Part shown: positions 1 to 8,745 of the stretch, one piece after another
Position numbering within the stretch: the first letter of the stretch is position 1
How the letters are laid out: each line of letters opens with the position of its first letter
Origin: G963676655 sp963678305
GTDB taxonomy: Bacteria > Verrucomicrobiota > Lentisphaeria > Victivallales > Victivallaceae
NCBI GenBank assembly: GCA_963678305.2
Contig: CAXXVV010000003.1
Location: 62,001 to 126,000, forward strand
Direction: 5' to 3'
Length of the DNA stretch: 64,000 bases
Notes under the pieces: model-generated
Told to the model about the DNA's origin: nothing
What the model saw: the letters and a program-made list of their open reading frames with translations, nothing else
Database searches by the model: none
Position numbers and translations under genes: made by a program

Positions 1-659
1 TTACTGACGACTTCTTTTACCGAAGCTCTTACAGGTATTTTACATATGGTTTTAGGCAAATATTTTTTATCAAGCCAGCCGATCTGAATGTTTTTAAATA
101 TTAATTTTCTTTCTTTGTTTTTCCTATTGGTATTTTTTAAAGTTAAAATATTGCCATCGACTCCACGTGCGACATCAGAAATATTCAGCGCAAAAAAAGC
201 TCCCTGTCCTTCCTGGCTTAATTGGTTTGCTGTTTCAACATCCGGGGCAAACATCAAACGAATCATTTTGCCGGAAAAAAGCGCAAAATCAACCCCTTTA
301 TACTTAGTCGTATACTTATGGGATATGTGGAAGACCGGCTTGCGTCCGATTATTCGTTCATCACCACTGGCCGTCAGCCGTTTTATAGGATGATCATTTA
401 AATCCATCTCCAAATTGAACGAGCATCCCCCGCGAACCTTCATATAAGTATAAGCGTCAAAACGTAAAACAATTATCTTACCTGGCTTTGATGGCAGAGA
501 AGGCAACTGAATAGCTAATGATTCCAAAGTTGGCACTGTTCGATCGCCAATGTCAATTATATCTTCCAACGGTAAATTTGCTGATTTGACCGCAGCATTT
601 GATATTATTGTTGTTATGACCAGCAATATGAAGGTCATCATCGATTTTTTGCGGTCCAT
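1..659 (-). CDS. Secreted protein of unknown function, 3' end cut by window edge
   Basis: The reading frame starts at 659 and stays open to position 1, giving 219 codons with the C-terminus missing. The ATG follows a good AGGAG ribosome site. Residues 1-24 form a signal peptide (MDRKKSMMTF, then a hydrophobic stretch ending near SNAA), so the product should be exported. The visible mature part is rich in beta-strand-like, charged segments. I recognise no catalytic motif and cannot assign a family. It lies 79 bases after the pseudopilin gene and on the same strand as the GntR/LacI regulator, so it takes the place that carbohydrate-active secreted proteins hold in the equivalent units further along. 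A glycan-binding or degrading role is inference from position only. Confidence 0.75.
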   Translation of the reverse strand, partial: MDRKKSMMTFILLVITTIISNAAVKSANLPLEDIIDIGDRTVPTLESLAIQLPSLPSKPGKIIVLRFDAYTYMKVRGGCSFNLEMDLNDHPIKRLTASGDERIIGRKPVFHISHKYTTKYKGVDFALFSGKMIRLMFAPDVETANQLSQEGQGAFFALNISDVARGVDGNILTLKNTNRKNKERKLIFKNIQIGWLDKKYLPKTICKIPVRASVKEVVS

Positions 660-738
660 ACAGATTTCTCCTATGATAATGGGCTAAAAAGTGAAATATA
701 AATAAAAATAAAGCGATAAACTAAAGAGAATAGTTTTT

Positions 739-1533
739 TTACTCCCACAATAGACAGTTTGAATAAACGTCTCCGTGATAGGCCAAATCAAGATAAGAAC
801 CAAAGCTGTATGGCATCCCGTATCTCTCCACATGCCCGTCTATCAATGCTAAATTAGCACTTTTAGAATGTCGATATGAAATCCGCGAATGAGAATCATT
901 TGTCGGAATTGCACTCATTATCCGAGTGTCAAGTAAGCAATCGATAGTTGATCTGGTCGAAAAGCCATCCCCAATAAAAAGAGTCTTCGTCGGCCTTTTT
1001 AGCTTAGTGACGCGCCCCAATATATGAGTCGGTTTAAGCCAGGCCCCGGAATTCCAATAAGGAGCTACATCTATATTGACCGTATAGTCTGGCTGATAAC
1101 CGCTCATTGCCGATCCCCAAAGACTACTTTTTGTCGGACAATGATGCAGCGCATTTGGATTATTTTTATCTCTCATTTGTTCAATACTGTATCCTTCCAA
1201 CTGCTGTCCAATATAGGATGCCAGAATATCGTTCCACCAAACGCCTCTACTATCTTTTCCATAGCACATTCTTCCATCATAATCTCCACGATAAACTGAT
1301 GCGGCTAAGTTCCATTGTTTCAATCTGCCGGTACAATCAATCGCTTTCGCTTTCTCTCTTGCCTGGTTTAATGCTGGCAGCAACATTGAAGCCAGAATAG
1401 CAATAATGGCAATTACAACTAAAAGCTCTATTAATGTAAATCCTTGTTTTTTGTTTTCCATAACGACAACCCTTGCGTGAAAAGAAGCGGTTTCATTACA
1501 GAGGCCGGTTACTAAGTTTTTTTTGCTTTTCAT
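739..1533 (-). CDS. Pseudopilin with prepilin N-terminal methylation domain (H-X9-DG type)
   Basis: Type IV pilin-like protein. After a leader comes G^FTLIELLVVIAIIAIL, a canonical prepilin peptidase site with Gly at -1 and Glu at +5, then a single hydrophobic helix, LLPALNQAREKAKA and a Cys-containing globular domain. The C-terminal part carries the H-X9-DG motif (RHSKSANLALIDGH) typical of the large pseudopilin families of Planctomycetes and Lentisphaerae. Two starts are plausible. ATG 1533 overlaps the regulator stop as ATGA and has AAGGAAGG upstream. ATG 1461 gives a short seven-residue leader and has AAGGG eight bases upstream. The shorter leader is more usual for prepilins. Cotranscribed with the upstream regulator. 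Expected at the inner membrane or cell surface; its exact role is unknown. Confidence 0.88.
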   Translation of the reverse strand: MKSKKNLVTGLCNETASFHARVVVMENKKQGFTLIELLVVIAIIAILASMLLPALNQAREKAKAIDCTGRLKQWNLAASVYRGDYDGRMCYGKDSRGVWWNDILASYIGQQLEGYSIEQMRDKNNPNALHHCPTKSSLWGSAMSGYQPDYTVNIDVAPYWNSGAWLKPTHILGRVTKLKRPTKTLFIGDGFSTRSTIDCLLDTRIMSAIPTNDSHSRISYRHSKSANLALIDGHVERYGMPYSFGSYLDLAYHGDVYSNCLLWE

Positions 1534-2561
1534 TTCGAGCGTTCCTTCCTTAAAACTTGCGGTTTCATTATTAATCTTGATTTTCCTTTGATACCCTTTA
1601 TTATTGATTCAAGTTCAATTAATGCCAATGTTCCCATCACTTTAATCCCCTGGTCGATTTCATGGATAAATGCTTTTTCCGGATTGTCGGGACTGATGCA
1701 GTTATAGGTCCCAACTTCGATATCCAGGGGGATATTCAAATTTCTCTGACGGGTCACATCCAGCAGGTCATCCATAAAAAAGCCTTGAGAACACATAATT
1801 GCATCCGGCTTGAAAGAATCCAGCATTTCTGAAATCGGCATATACAAATCGCCATAATGATAATTCTTACAGGAAACCGGAACTGTAAAAGTCTCAATTC
1901 CGGCATCTGCATTGTCAACCGCCTCCTGAAACGCCAGAAAACGGGAATTTGAGTATCCAAGCAATTCGTCCCGGCCAAGAAAGGCAATCCTTTTTCGACC
2001 GTGGTTAATGAACAATTCGGTAATTTCCTTAATGCCGCCGGCATTATTACTCGATACATAATTCAAATGAGTATTTTTCATTACCCGGTTGAAGACCATT
2101 ACCGCAAAACCTTTTTCCCTGAATTTTTCCGCCATGCTGATCGATTGCGCGTCATCCGGAGCAACCCACATAATGCCGTCGGGAGGATTATTCTGAATCA
2201 TCTCTTCAAGTTCCACATCATCATGATTGTAATGGTAAATGTATAAAGCGGTCCGGCTTTTTTGACTTTGCAATATGATCCCGCTGATAAATTCGTCATT
2301 TATATTCTGGTTTAGCGGAAGAATCATACAGATTTTTATGGACTTCACTACCGGTTTCGCTTTTTTGATAAAAGTGCCTTTACCCTTTTTACGAAAGATC
2401 AATCCCTTTTTCTCAACGTCGTCCAGAGCGCGCCTGACAGTTATAATGCTGACTTCAAATTTACTGCAAAGCTCACTTTGCGACGGCAGCATATCGCCTT
2501 CATGCCCCTTTTTGATCAGGGACAACAAATAATTATGTACTTTTGTGTGTTGTGCTATCAT
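1530..2561 (-). CDS. GntR-type DNA-binding / LacI-type effector domain transcriptional regulator
   Basis: A 343-residue repressor of the AraR-like hybrid class. Residues 1-70 are a GntR winged helix (LPSQSELCSKFEVSIITVRR, followed by a wing ending GKGTFIKKA). The rest is a periplasmic-binding-protein-like sugar sensor (CMILPLNQNINDEFISGI, GGIKEITELFINHGRKRIAF, the latter typical of LacI C-domains). It heads the pseudopilin/secreted-protein operon and its stop codon overlaps the next start, so it probably autoregulates the unit in response to a sugar. A near-consensus promoter ends only eight bases before the ATG and there is no Shine-Dalgarno, so the message is likely leaderless. The ligand cannot be predicted. 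Confidence 0.9.
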   Translation of the reverse strand: MIAQHTKVHNYLLSLIKKGHEGDMLPSQSELCSKFEVSIITVRRALDDVEKKGLIFRKKGKGTFIKKAKPVVKSIKICMILPLNQNINDEFISGIILQSQKSRTALYIYHYNHDDVELEEMIQNNPPDGIMWVAPDDAQSISMAEKFREKGFAVMVFNRVMKNTHLNYVSSNNAGGIKEITELFINHGRKRIAFLGRDELLGYSNSRFLAFQEAVDNADAGIETFTVPVSCKNYHYGDLYMPISEMLDSFKPDAIMCSQGFFMDDLLDVTRQRNLNIPLDIEVGTYNCISPDNPEKAFIHEIDQGIKVMGTLALIELESIIKGIKGKSRLIMKPQVLRKERSK

Positions 2562-2569
2562 GGTATGAT

Positions 2570-2598
2570 ATTATATTATATGATAAGTTATTTGTCAA
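2570..2598 (-). promoter_or_regulatory. Consensus sigma70-like promoter of the GntR/LacI operon
   Basis: Read on the minus strand: TTGACA, a 17-base spacer, TATAAT. Both hexamers match consensus perfectly. Transcription would start near 2563, two or three bases before the regulator ATG at 2561. TATCAT words recur across the -10 region and start codon (2556-2561 and its inverted partner at 2565-2570), a plausible autoregulatory operator. Confidence 0.7.
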
Positions 2599-2680
2599 CC
2601 CCCTGATATAAAAAAAAATTGATTATAATCATTTCTATATACTCAATGTTTCAACAGGATTTTGTGAAAGAGGAATGGCA

Positions 2681-2765
2681 GTCTCATAACTCGTGAATTG
2701 GGGGAGAAAACTTGAAAACTTTGAAAAGTTTTCGGGTTGTCTCCCCAGATTCTTCGATGTGAGAC
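2681..2765. repeat. 85-base nested hairpin in the ileS upstream region
   Basis: Three nested perfect stems share one axis: GTCTCA 2681-2686 with TGAGAC 2760-2765; GGGGAGA 2701-2707 with TCTCCCC 2740-2746; and GAAAACTT 2714-2721 with AAGTTTTC 2726-2733 around a TGAA loop. A short GAAT/ATTC pairing lies between the first two. It sits between two divergent promoters, outside either predicted leader, so it is not an obvious ileS attenuator. It could be a small palindromic mobile element or a structured RNA. The remainder of the 340-base gap holds only the promoters. Confidence 0.6.
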
Positions 2766-2838
2766 TATCGTCAAAGAGGGAGCCTTATCCGGATTAATAG
2801 CTAAATCTTCATTGAAAAAAGTTGCTTTTTAGTTTAAC

Positions 2839-2867
2839 TTGGACTATTTTATAAGTTCATGTAAAAT
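2839..2867 (+). promoter_or_regulatory. Probable ileS promoter
   Basis: TTGGAC at 2839-2844, 17-base spacer, TAAAAT at 2862-2867. It is followed by AGGAG and the ileS ATG at 2902, which leaves a leader of about 28 bases. The spacing is ideal and the hexamers are moderately good. No T-box-like leader fits in so short a space. Confidence 0.4.
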
Positions 2868-2901
2868 TATAATGATAAGCAATATTCAGGAGTTTTGTTA
2901 T

Positions 2902-5900
2902 ATGTTTAATCCAGTCAGTAATCAACCGAAATTTCCCAAACTGGAAGAAGACGTTCTGGAATTCTGGAACGCGGAATCAGTTTTTCAGAAATCTCTGGAC
3001 AACCGCAAAGGGTGTCCGGAATATGTATTTTATGACGGCCCGCCGTTTGCCACCGGGCTGCCGCACTACGGCCATCTGCTGGCCGGAACCATCAAAGATG
3101 TCGTACCGCGTTATCATACGATGCGCGGAAAATTCGTCGACCGCGTTTTCGGCTGGGACTGCCACGGCCTGCCGGTGGAAAACGAGATGGAAAAAGAACT
3201 AAACCTCTCCAGCAAAACCGAGATCGAAGAATACGGGATCGACAAATTCAATGAATCCTGCCGCGGCATCGTCCTGCGTTATACTTCAGAATGGGAGGAA
3301 GTGGTCAACCGGATGGGCCGCTGGGTCGATTTCAGACGCGGCTACCGGACCATGGATCGTGACTACATGGAATCGATCTGGTGGGTCTTCAAACAGCTTT
3401 GGGACAAAGGACTGATCTACGAGGGCTACAAAATCCTGCCGTACTGCCCGCGCTGCGCCACCCCGCTGTCCAACTTCGAGGCAAATCAGGGTTATGAAGA
3501 TGTCATGGACCCGGCCATCACCATCCGCTTCAAAGCGCTTGATGAAGCCGACACCTATTTTCTGGCCTGGACCACAACGCCCTGGACGCTGCCGAGTAAT
3601 CTGGCTCTTGCCGCCGGTCCCGATATCGACTATGTCAAGATCAAGGACGGTGACGTCTACTACATCCTGGCTGAAGCGCGCCTGGGCGAATACTACAAAG
3701 ACGCACAGCCGGAAATCGTGGCCCGCTGCAAAGGCAGGGACCTGGCGGGCAAGCGTTACGAACCGCTGTTCCCGTATTTCGCCGCAATGGCCGAAGAAAA
3801 CGCGTTCCAGGTTCTGGTCGCCGATTATGTTAGCACCGAAGACGGTACCGGCATTGTCCATAACGCCCCGGGCTTCGGTGAAGACGACGCGATAGTCTGC
3901 GGCGCAAACGGCATCGGTGAAGTCTGCCCGATTGACGCGCAATGTAAATTTACCTCCGAAGTTACCGATTATGAAGGACGTTATGTCAAGGATTGTGATA
4001 AAGATATCATCCGCCGTCTCAAAGAAGAAGGCAAACTGGTCCATCGCGGCCAGCTCAAGCATAGTTATCCGCATTGCTGGCGCTGCGACAGCCCGTTGAT
4101 CTATCGCGCAATGCCGACGTGGTTTGTCAATATCGAAAAAATCAAAGACAAAATGATCGCCGCCAACCAGAAAATCAACTGGACCCCGGACCACATCAAA
4201 GACGGTCGTTTCGGTAAATGGCTGGAAAATGCCCGCGACTGGAACATCGGCCGCAATCGCTACTGGGGCTGCCCGCTGCCTATCTGGCGCAATGAGGACG
4301 GTGAAATGGTCTGTGTCGGTTCAGTCAAAGAACTCGAAGAACTGACCGGACAGAAGATCAACGACCTCCATAAACATTTCATGGACAAGATTGTAATACC
4401 TTCAGCCGGTGGCAAAGCCGAGTTGACCAGAGTTCCCGAGGTGCTTGACTGCTGGTTCGAAAGCGGGTCGATGCCCTATGCCCAGAATCATTACCCGTTT
4501 GAAAACAAAGAACATTTTGAAGCCAACTTCCCGGCAAACTTCATTGCCGAGGGTCTGGACCAGACTCGCGGCTGGTTCTATACCCTGGTGGTTCTCGGTG
4601 CGGCGATCTTTGACAAACCGCCGTTCGAAAACGTTGTAGTCAACGGTTTGATATTGGCCGAAGACGGGCAGAAGATGTCCAAACGCAAAAAGAATTATCC
4701 TGATCCCAAATATATGATCGATACCTACGGCGCTGACGCGATCCGGCTGTTCATGCTCGGTTCTCAAGTTGTCCGCGGCGAGGATTTGAAATTCACCGAG
4801 GACGGCGTCCGCGACTGTCTGCGCAAAGTAATGATCCCGATGTGGAACGCCTACAGTTTCTTCGTTACCTACGCTAATGTCGACAACTGGACGCCGGCTC
4901 CAGGCGAACCGGCTCCGCCGGCAAACCCGGAAAATCCATTGGACTGCTGGATATTAAGTTCCCTGAACCAGATGATCGAAGAAATTTCAGCCGAAATGGA
5001 TGCGTACAACTTGCAGAAAGCGGCCAACCGGTTCGAGAAATTCGTCGAAGATCTGACTAACTGGTACATCCGCCGCAGCCGCCGCCGCTTCTGGAAAAGT
5101 CAGGATGACGGCGACAAGCAGGATGCCTACACGACGCTGCATTATGTGCTGCTGACTTTCACCAGAACCGCCGCTCCGTTTATCCCGTTCACCACCGAGG
5201 CGATCTATCAGAACCTGCGGACCGGGTCCATGCCGGAATCGGTTCACCTTTGTGACTACCCTTCTGTTGACGAATCACGGCGCGACGTTTATCTGGAAAA
5301 ACAGATGGACGCGACCATGACAGCGGTACAGCTGGGTCGTTTCCTGCGCACCCAGCACAAACTGAAAGTACGCCAGCCGCTGGCCAAGGCGATCATCGTG
5401 CCGCCGGACGCAGAAGTAAAAGGAATGCTGGAAAAAACCAGTGACATCATCTCGGAAGAATTGAACGTCAAAGCAGTCGAATTCTCAACCAGGGAAAGCG
5501 ACCTGGTCGAACGTTCGATCAAACCGAACTTCAAGACCCTCGGCCCCAAGCTTGGGAAGAATATGAAAGAGGCTGCGGCCCAGGTCGCAAAACTGGATGA
5601 CGTGCAAACCGAAACCCTGATCGACGGCGGTTCAATAACGCTTGAATTCAGCGACGGCACTTCATTCGAATTGACTTCGGACGACATGATGATCCAGCGT
5701 ACCGAAAAAGAAGGCGTATCAGTCGCCACCGACGGCGGCGTGACCCTGGCTCTGGACACCGTCTTGAATGGCGATCTGCTGGAAGAGGGTTTTGCCCGTG
5801 AATTTGTCAGCAAAGTTCAGAATATGCGCAAAGATACCGGCTTTGAGGTATCTGACCGCATTAATATAAAGTTTGCGGTCGAAGGCGATTACGCCGGTGT

Positions 5901-6036
5901 GCCGACAAAGTTCAGTGATTATATCTGCGGCGAAGTACTGGCGCTCGAGTTGACACCGGTTGCCTCGGTTGATGGCGAAACCGTCGATATCAACGGCCAC
6001 GAATGTACTATAGCGATTGAAATAGCGGAAAAATAA
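2902..6036 (+). CDS. ileS: Isoleucyl-tRNA synthetase, eukaryote-like (IleRS2) type
   Basis: Charges tRNA-Ile with isoleucine in the cytoplasm. The 1044-residue class Ia enzyme has the HIGH-equivalent HYGH at residues 55-58, the WVDFRRGYRTMD segment, the CP1 editing region with WTTTPWTLPSNLALA, LDQTRGWFYTL, and the KMSKS-equivalent KMSKRKKNYPDP near 591. HYGH, KMSKR and the length over 1000 residues are typical of the eukaryote-like IleRS2 clade, which is known for natural insensitivity to mupirocin. I chose ATG 2902, behind AGGAG, over upstream in-frame codons because the protein then begins MFNPVSNQPKFPKLEEDVL, the conserved start. It is followed after 12 bases by a sulfatase gene, an unusual partner for a housekeeping gene. 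Confidence 0.96.
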   Translation: MFNPVSNQPKFPKLEEDVLEFWNAESVFQKSLDNRKGCPEYVFYDGPPFATGLPHYGHLLAGTIKDVVPRYHTMRGKFVDRVFGWDCHGLPVENEMEKELNLSSKTEIEEYGIDKFNESCRGIVLRYTSEWEEVVNRMGRWVDFRRGYRTMDRDYMESIWWVFKQLWDKGLIYEGYKILPYCPRCATPLSNFEANQGYEDVMDPAITIRFKALDEADTYFLAWTTTPWTLPSNLALAAGPDIDYVKIKDGDVYYILAEARLGEYYKDAQPEIVARCKGRDLAGKRYEPLFPYFAAMAEENAFQVLVADYVSTEDGTGIVHNAPGFGEDDAIVCGANGIGEVCPIDAQCKFTSEVTDYEGRYVKDCDKDIIRRLKEEGKLVHRGQLKHSYPHCWRCDSPLIYRAMPTWFVNIEKIKDKMIAANQKINWTPDHIKDGRFGKWLENARDWNIGRNRYWGCPLPIWRNEDGEMVCVGSVKELEELTGQKINDLHKHFMDKIVIPSAGGKAELTRVPEVLDCWFESGSMPYAQNHYPFENKEHFEANFPANFIAEGLDQTRGWFYTLVVLGAAIFDKPPFENVVVNGLILAEDGQKMSKRKKNYPDPKYMIDTYGADAIRLFMLGSQVVRGEDLKFTEDGVRDCLRKVMIPMWNAYSFFVTYANVDNWTPAPGEPAPPANPENPLDCWILSSLNQMIEEISAEMDAYNLQKAANRFEKFVEDLTNWYIRRSRRRFWKSQDDGDKQDAYTTLHYVLLTFTRTAAPFIPFTTEAIYQNLRTGSMPESVHLCDYPSVDESRRDVYLEKQMDATMTAVQLGRFLRTQHKLKVRQPLAKAIIVPPDAEVKGMLEKTSDIISEELNVKAVEFSTRESDLVERSIKPNFKTLGPKLGKNMKEAAAQVAKLDDVQTETLIDGGSITLEFSDGTSFELTSDDMMIQRTEKEGVSVATDGGVTLALDTVLNGDLLEEGFAREFVSKVQNMRKDTGFEVSDRINIKFAVEGDYAGVPTKFSDYICGEVLALELTPVASVDGETVDINGHECTIAIEIAEK

Positions 6037-6048
6037 GAGGTATGTAAT

Positions 6049-7539
6049 ATGTCCGGAAAACGCCCGAATGTCCTGTTGGTTATGGCCGATCAGTTTCGTG
6101 GAGACTGTCTGCATTGCGACGGTAATGAAATTATCCAAACCCCCAATTACGACAAACTGGCGTCAGAAGGCGTTCGTTTCAGCCGGGCTTATTCTCCAGA
6201 CCCGATCTGTGTTCCGGGTCGGGCCTGCATTATCACCGGCAATTACCCTCATAAATGCACCGGCAACAAAAATAACGGCGGTCAGGTCAGGGACGACCAG
6301 ATCAAACTGCCGCAGCTGCTGGCTGACAACGGTTATGAAACTTATGCTTCCGGCAAACTGCATTACGTACCATACACCCCGCCGGGAGAACCGGATACTT
6401 TAAACGGTTTCCAGCATGCCGCCCTGGCTGAATCCGGCCGGATGCTGGCGCTGTTCGATCCGAAAGATGAACGGGGCGGAGTTGAAGCTTATGCCGACTA
6501 TCTGAAAAAAGTCGGATGGGGTGGTTATTCCCGCGGCCACGGCATCGGTAATAATGATATCCATCCGGCTGCCTCGCCGTTGCCGGCTGAACATTTTGTT
6601 GACGGCTGGGTGGCAACTCAGGCAATCGAGTTTCTTGACTATCATCAGGACAATCACAGCGACAAACCGTTCTTTCTCAACGTCGGTTTTCCAAAACCGC
6701 ATTCCCCGTATGATCCGCCCCGCCCGTGGGACGCAATGTACGATCCGCGCGAAATGCCGAAACCATTTGTCAATCGTGAAGGAAAAGACCGCAATCCTTA
6801 CGGTGATTATACCGCGATTTCTCACGGAGTTCCGATCTTCTCACCGGAAACCATTCAGAACGCCCGCGCCCACTACTACGGTCTTATATCTTTCCAGGAT
6901 CAGCAATTCGGCCGCCTGATCGAATACCTGAAAGAACACGGCCTGTATGACAACACGATCATTATTTTCACCGCCGACCACGGCGACATGATGGGCGATT
7001 TCGGCTGGTTCTTCAAGTGTGTCATGAATGAAGGCAGCGCCAGAATCCCATTCCTGGTCAGCTATCCGGAAGGGATTTCCGGCGGACGTGCTTCAGATGA
7101 ATTTGTCGGTTTGCAAGATGTGTTGCCGACCATCGCCTCCCTGACCGGAATTGCTTTGGACAAGGAAGTTGACGGCATTGATTTGGCGCCGCTGCTAAAG
7201 AATGAAAACTTTTACGGCCGGGATTATATTATTTCCTACAGCATGGGGCGCCCCAATCAAACTTACATGGTCAGGACCGATCGTTACAAATACATTTATA
7301 ACGAAAACAACGGAATTGAGGAATTTTACGATATGATCGAAGACCCCGGCGAAGAAATGAACCTGGCCGATCGCTGCGATCTCCTGGATATTATTGCAGA
7401 ACATCGCAAGACCATGATCAACTGGGCAATCGAAAACAACGATGAAGAATTGCTGGAAAAGGGCAATTTGGCAGTAACTGAAGTGGACGCTGCCGACTTT
7501 GAATTCAACAAAAGAACTCTTGGTTGGCGCTGGTATTAA
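6049..7539 (+). CDS. Formylglycine-dependent sulfatase, cytoplasmic
   Basis: Hydrolyses a sulfate ester of an as yet unknown substrate. The alkaline-phosphatase-fold sulfatase (496 residues) starts KRPNVLLVMADQFRGD, with the metal-binding Asp. The formylglycine site is CVPGR at 54-58 (C-x-P-x-R, Cys type), followed by ITGNYPHK. The second metal site is FTADHGDMMGDFG. It ends with the family's usual FYDMIEDPGEEMNLAD region. There is no signal peptide, so it should act in the cytoplasm on an imported sulfated molecule. It needs a formylglycine-generating or anaerobic sulfatase-maturing enzyme, and neither is in this window. Cotranscription with ileS and a histidine kinase is likely (gaps of 12 and 22 bases). 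Closest in style to choline-sulfatase/arylsulfatase A-type COG3119 proteins. Confidence 0.92.
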   Translation: MSGKRPNVLLVMADQFRGDCLHCDGNEIIQTPNYDKLASEGVRFSRAYSPDPICVPGRACIITGNYPHKCTGNKNNGGQVRDDQIKLPQLLADNGYETYASGKLHYVPYTPPGEPDTLNGFQHAALAESGRMLALFDPKDERGGVEAYADYLKKVGWGGYSRGHGIGNNDIHPAASPLPAEHFVDGWVATQAIEFLDYHQDNHSDKPFFLNVGFPKPHSPYDPPRPWDAMYDPREMPKPFVNREGKDRNPYGDYTAISHGVPIFSPETIQNARAHYYGLISFQDQQFGRLIEYLKEHGLYDNTIIIFTADHGDMMGDFGWFFKCVMNEGSARIPFLVSYPEGISGGRASDEFVGLQDVLPTIASLTGIALDKEVDGIDLAPLLKNENFYGRDYIISYSMGRPNQTYMVRTDRYKYIYNENNGIEEFYDMIEDPGEEMNLADRCDLLDIIAEHRKTMINWAIENNDEELLEKGNLAVTEVDAADFEFNKRTLGWRWY

Positions 7540-7561
7540 CCATCCTGCTGGAGGATGTAAC

Positions 7562-8731
7562 ATGGACTACGAAAAAAGAATAGCAGAACTCGAAGCGGAA
7601 CTGGCAAGAAAGAAAAAATACCTTCGCCGCTATCGCATTATGCTTGAAAGTTCACCTCTTGGGATCGAAGTCTTTGAACCTGACGGGGAATTACAACTGG
7701 CTAACCGTTCCGCCCGGCTGATGCTGGGCTATGCCCCGGACGGGCCATTGAGCAATATTAATCTGTTTGAAGACATTCCGCTTCCTGAGGAAGAAAGGGT
7801 ACGCTTGATCAATGGTTTCCCGATTCAGTATGAAACCGTTTATGACTTCGGAGTCATTCGCAAAGTTGACCTGAACCGAACTTCGTTTTTCGGGAAAAAA
7901 GTCCTCGATATCGGCCTTTATCCGATCCGGGATAACCATGAACTGACAGGTTTCATGGGGCTGATCAGGGATATAACTTCAGACCGGAAAAACGAGCGGG
8001 AACTGGTCGCCGCGCGTCAGCACGCGGAAAAAAGCGATAAACTGAAATCAAGCTTTCTTGCCAATATGTCACATGAAATCAGAACTCCCTTGAACTCAAT
8101 CATCGGTTTTTCCAACCTGCTTGGCGAAGAAGACCTCAACCCGGAGAAACGCAAGGAATATGTCAATCTGGTCAATAAGAGTTCACAGCAGTTACTGGAA
8201 CTGATAAGCGACATAATCGACATATCCAAAATCGAAAGTGAAAAACTTGAGCTGGACATCGAAGATATCGACGCGCGCGAGGCATTGAATTCCATCTTTA
8301 ACACATTCGTAATTCAATATGCCGAATCGTCAGTCGGATTCCGCATGAAACTGCCGGAACGCACTGATAATTTACTCTTCAAAGCCGATATGGTCAGATT
8401 CAATCAAGTCTTCAACAATCTGATCAGCAACGCTTTCAAATTTACCAGCGAAGGCTATATCGAAATCGGCTGTGAAGAACCCGCTAAAGCCGATTCGTTC
8501 CTGACTTTCTACGTCAAGGATTCCGGGATCGGCATTCCCGAAGAGAAACAGGAGATTATCTTTGAACGCTTCCGGCAACAGGACAAAAAGACCTCCAAAA
8601 AATTCGGCGGGACGGGGCTCGGCCTTTCCATCTGCCGCAAGCTGATGGAATTGATGGACGGCGACATTCATTGCAAATCTGAACCGGGCAAAGGCTCATA
8701 TTTTTATTTCACTCTTCCACGCAGCATATAA
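7562..8731 (+). CDS. Soluble PAS-domain sensor histidine kinase
   Basis: A 389-residue kinase with a short N-terminal coiled coil (KRIAELEAELARKKKYLRRY), one PAS domain (about 24-140, ending GLIRDITSDRKNERELV), a HisKA dimerisation domain with the phospho-acceptor His171 in ANMSHEIRTPLNSIIGFSNL, and an HATPase_c domain with N-box NQVFNNLISNAFKFT, G1 DSGIGIPEEK and G2 GGTGLGLSICRKLMELM. There are no membrane segments, so it senses an intracellular signal. It is an orphan, with no response regulator or receiver domain nearby. ATG 7562 is chosen because GGAGG lies seven bases upstream; longer frames would run into the sulfatase gene. Confidence 0.93.
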   Translation: MDYEKRIAELEAELARKKKYLRRYRIMLESSPLGIEVFEPDGELQLANRSARLMLGYAPDGPLSNINLFEDIPLPEEERVRLINGFPIQYETVYDFGVIRKVDLNRTSFFGKKVLDIGLYPIRDNHELTGFMGLIRDITSDRKNERELVAARQHAEKSDKLKSSFLANMSHEIRTPLNSIIGFSNLLGEEDLNPEKRKEYVNLVNKSSQQLLELISDIIDISKIESEKLELDIEDIDAREALNSIFNTFVIQYAESSVGFRMKLPERTDNLLFKADMVRFNQVFNNLISNAFKFTSEGYIEIGCEEPAKADSFLTFYVKDSGIGIPEEKQEIIFERFRQQDKKTSKKFGGTGLGLSICRKLMELMDGDIHCKSEPGKGSYFYFTLPRSI

Positions 8732-8745
8732 CCAGGAGCGAAGAA

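Noticed and set aside
2681..2901. T-box riboswitch controlling ileS
   Set aside because: No AG box or T-box core (TGGNACCGCG) is visible and the predicted promoter leaves only about 28 bases of leader.
3286..4194. 302-residue open frame antisense to ileS
   Set aside because: It lies wholly inside conserved IleRS codons, has no ribosome site and encodes no recognisable fold; a by-product of GC-biased codon positions.
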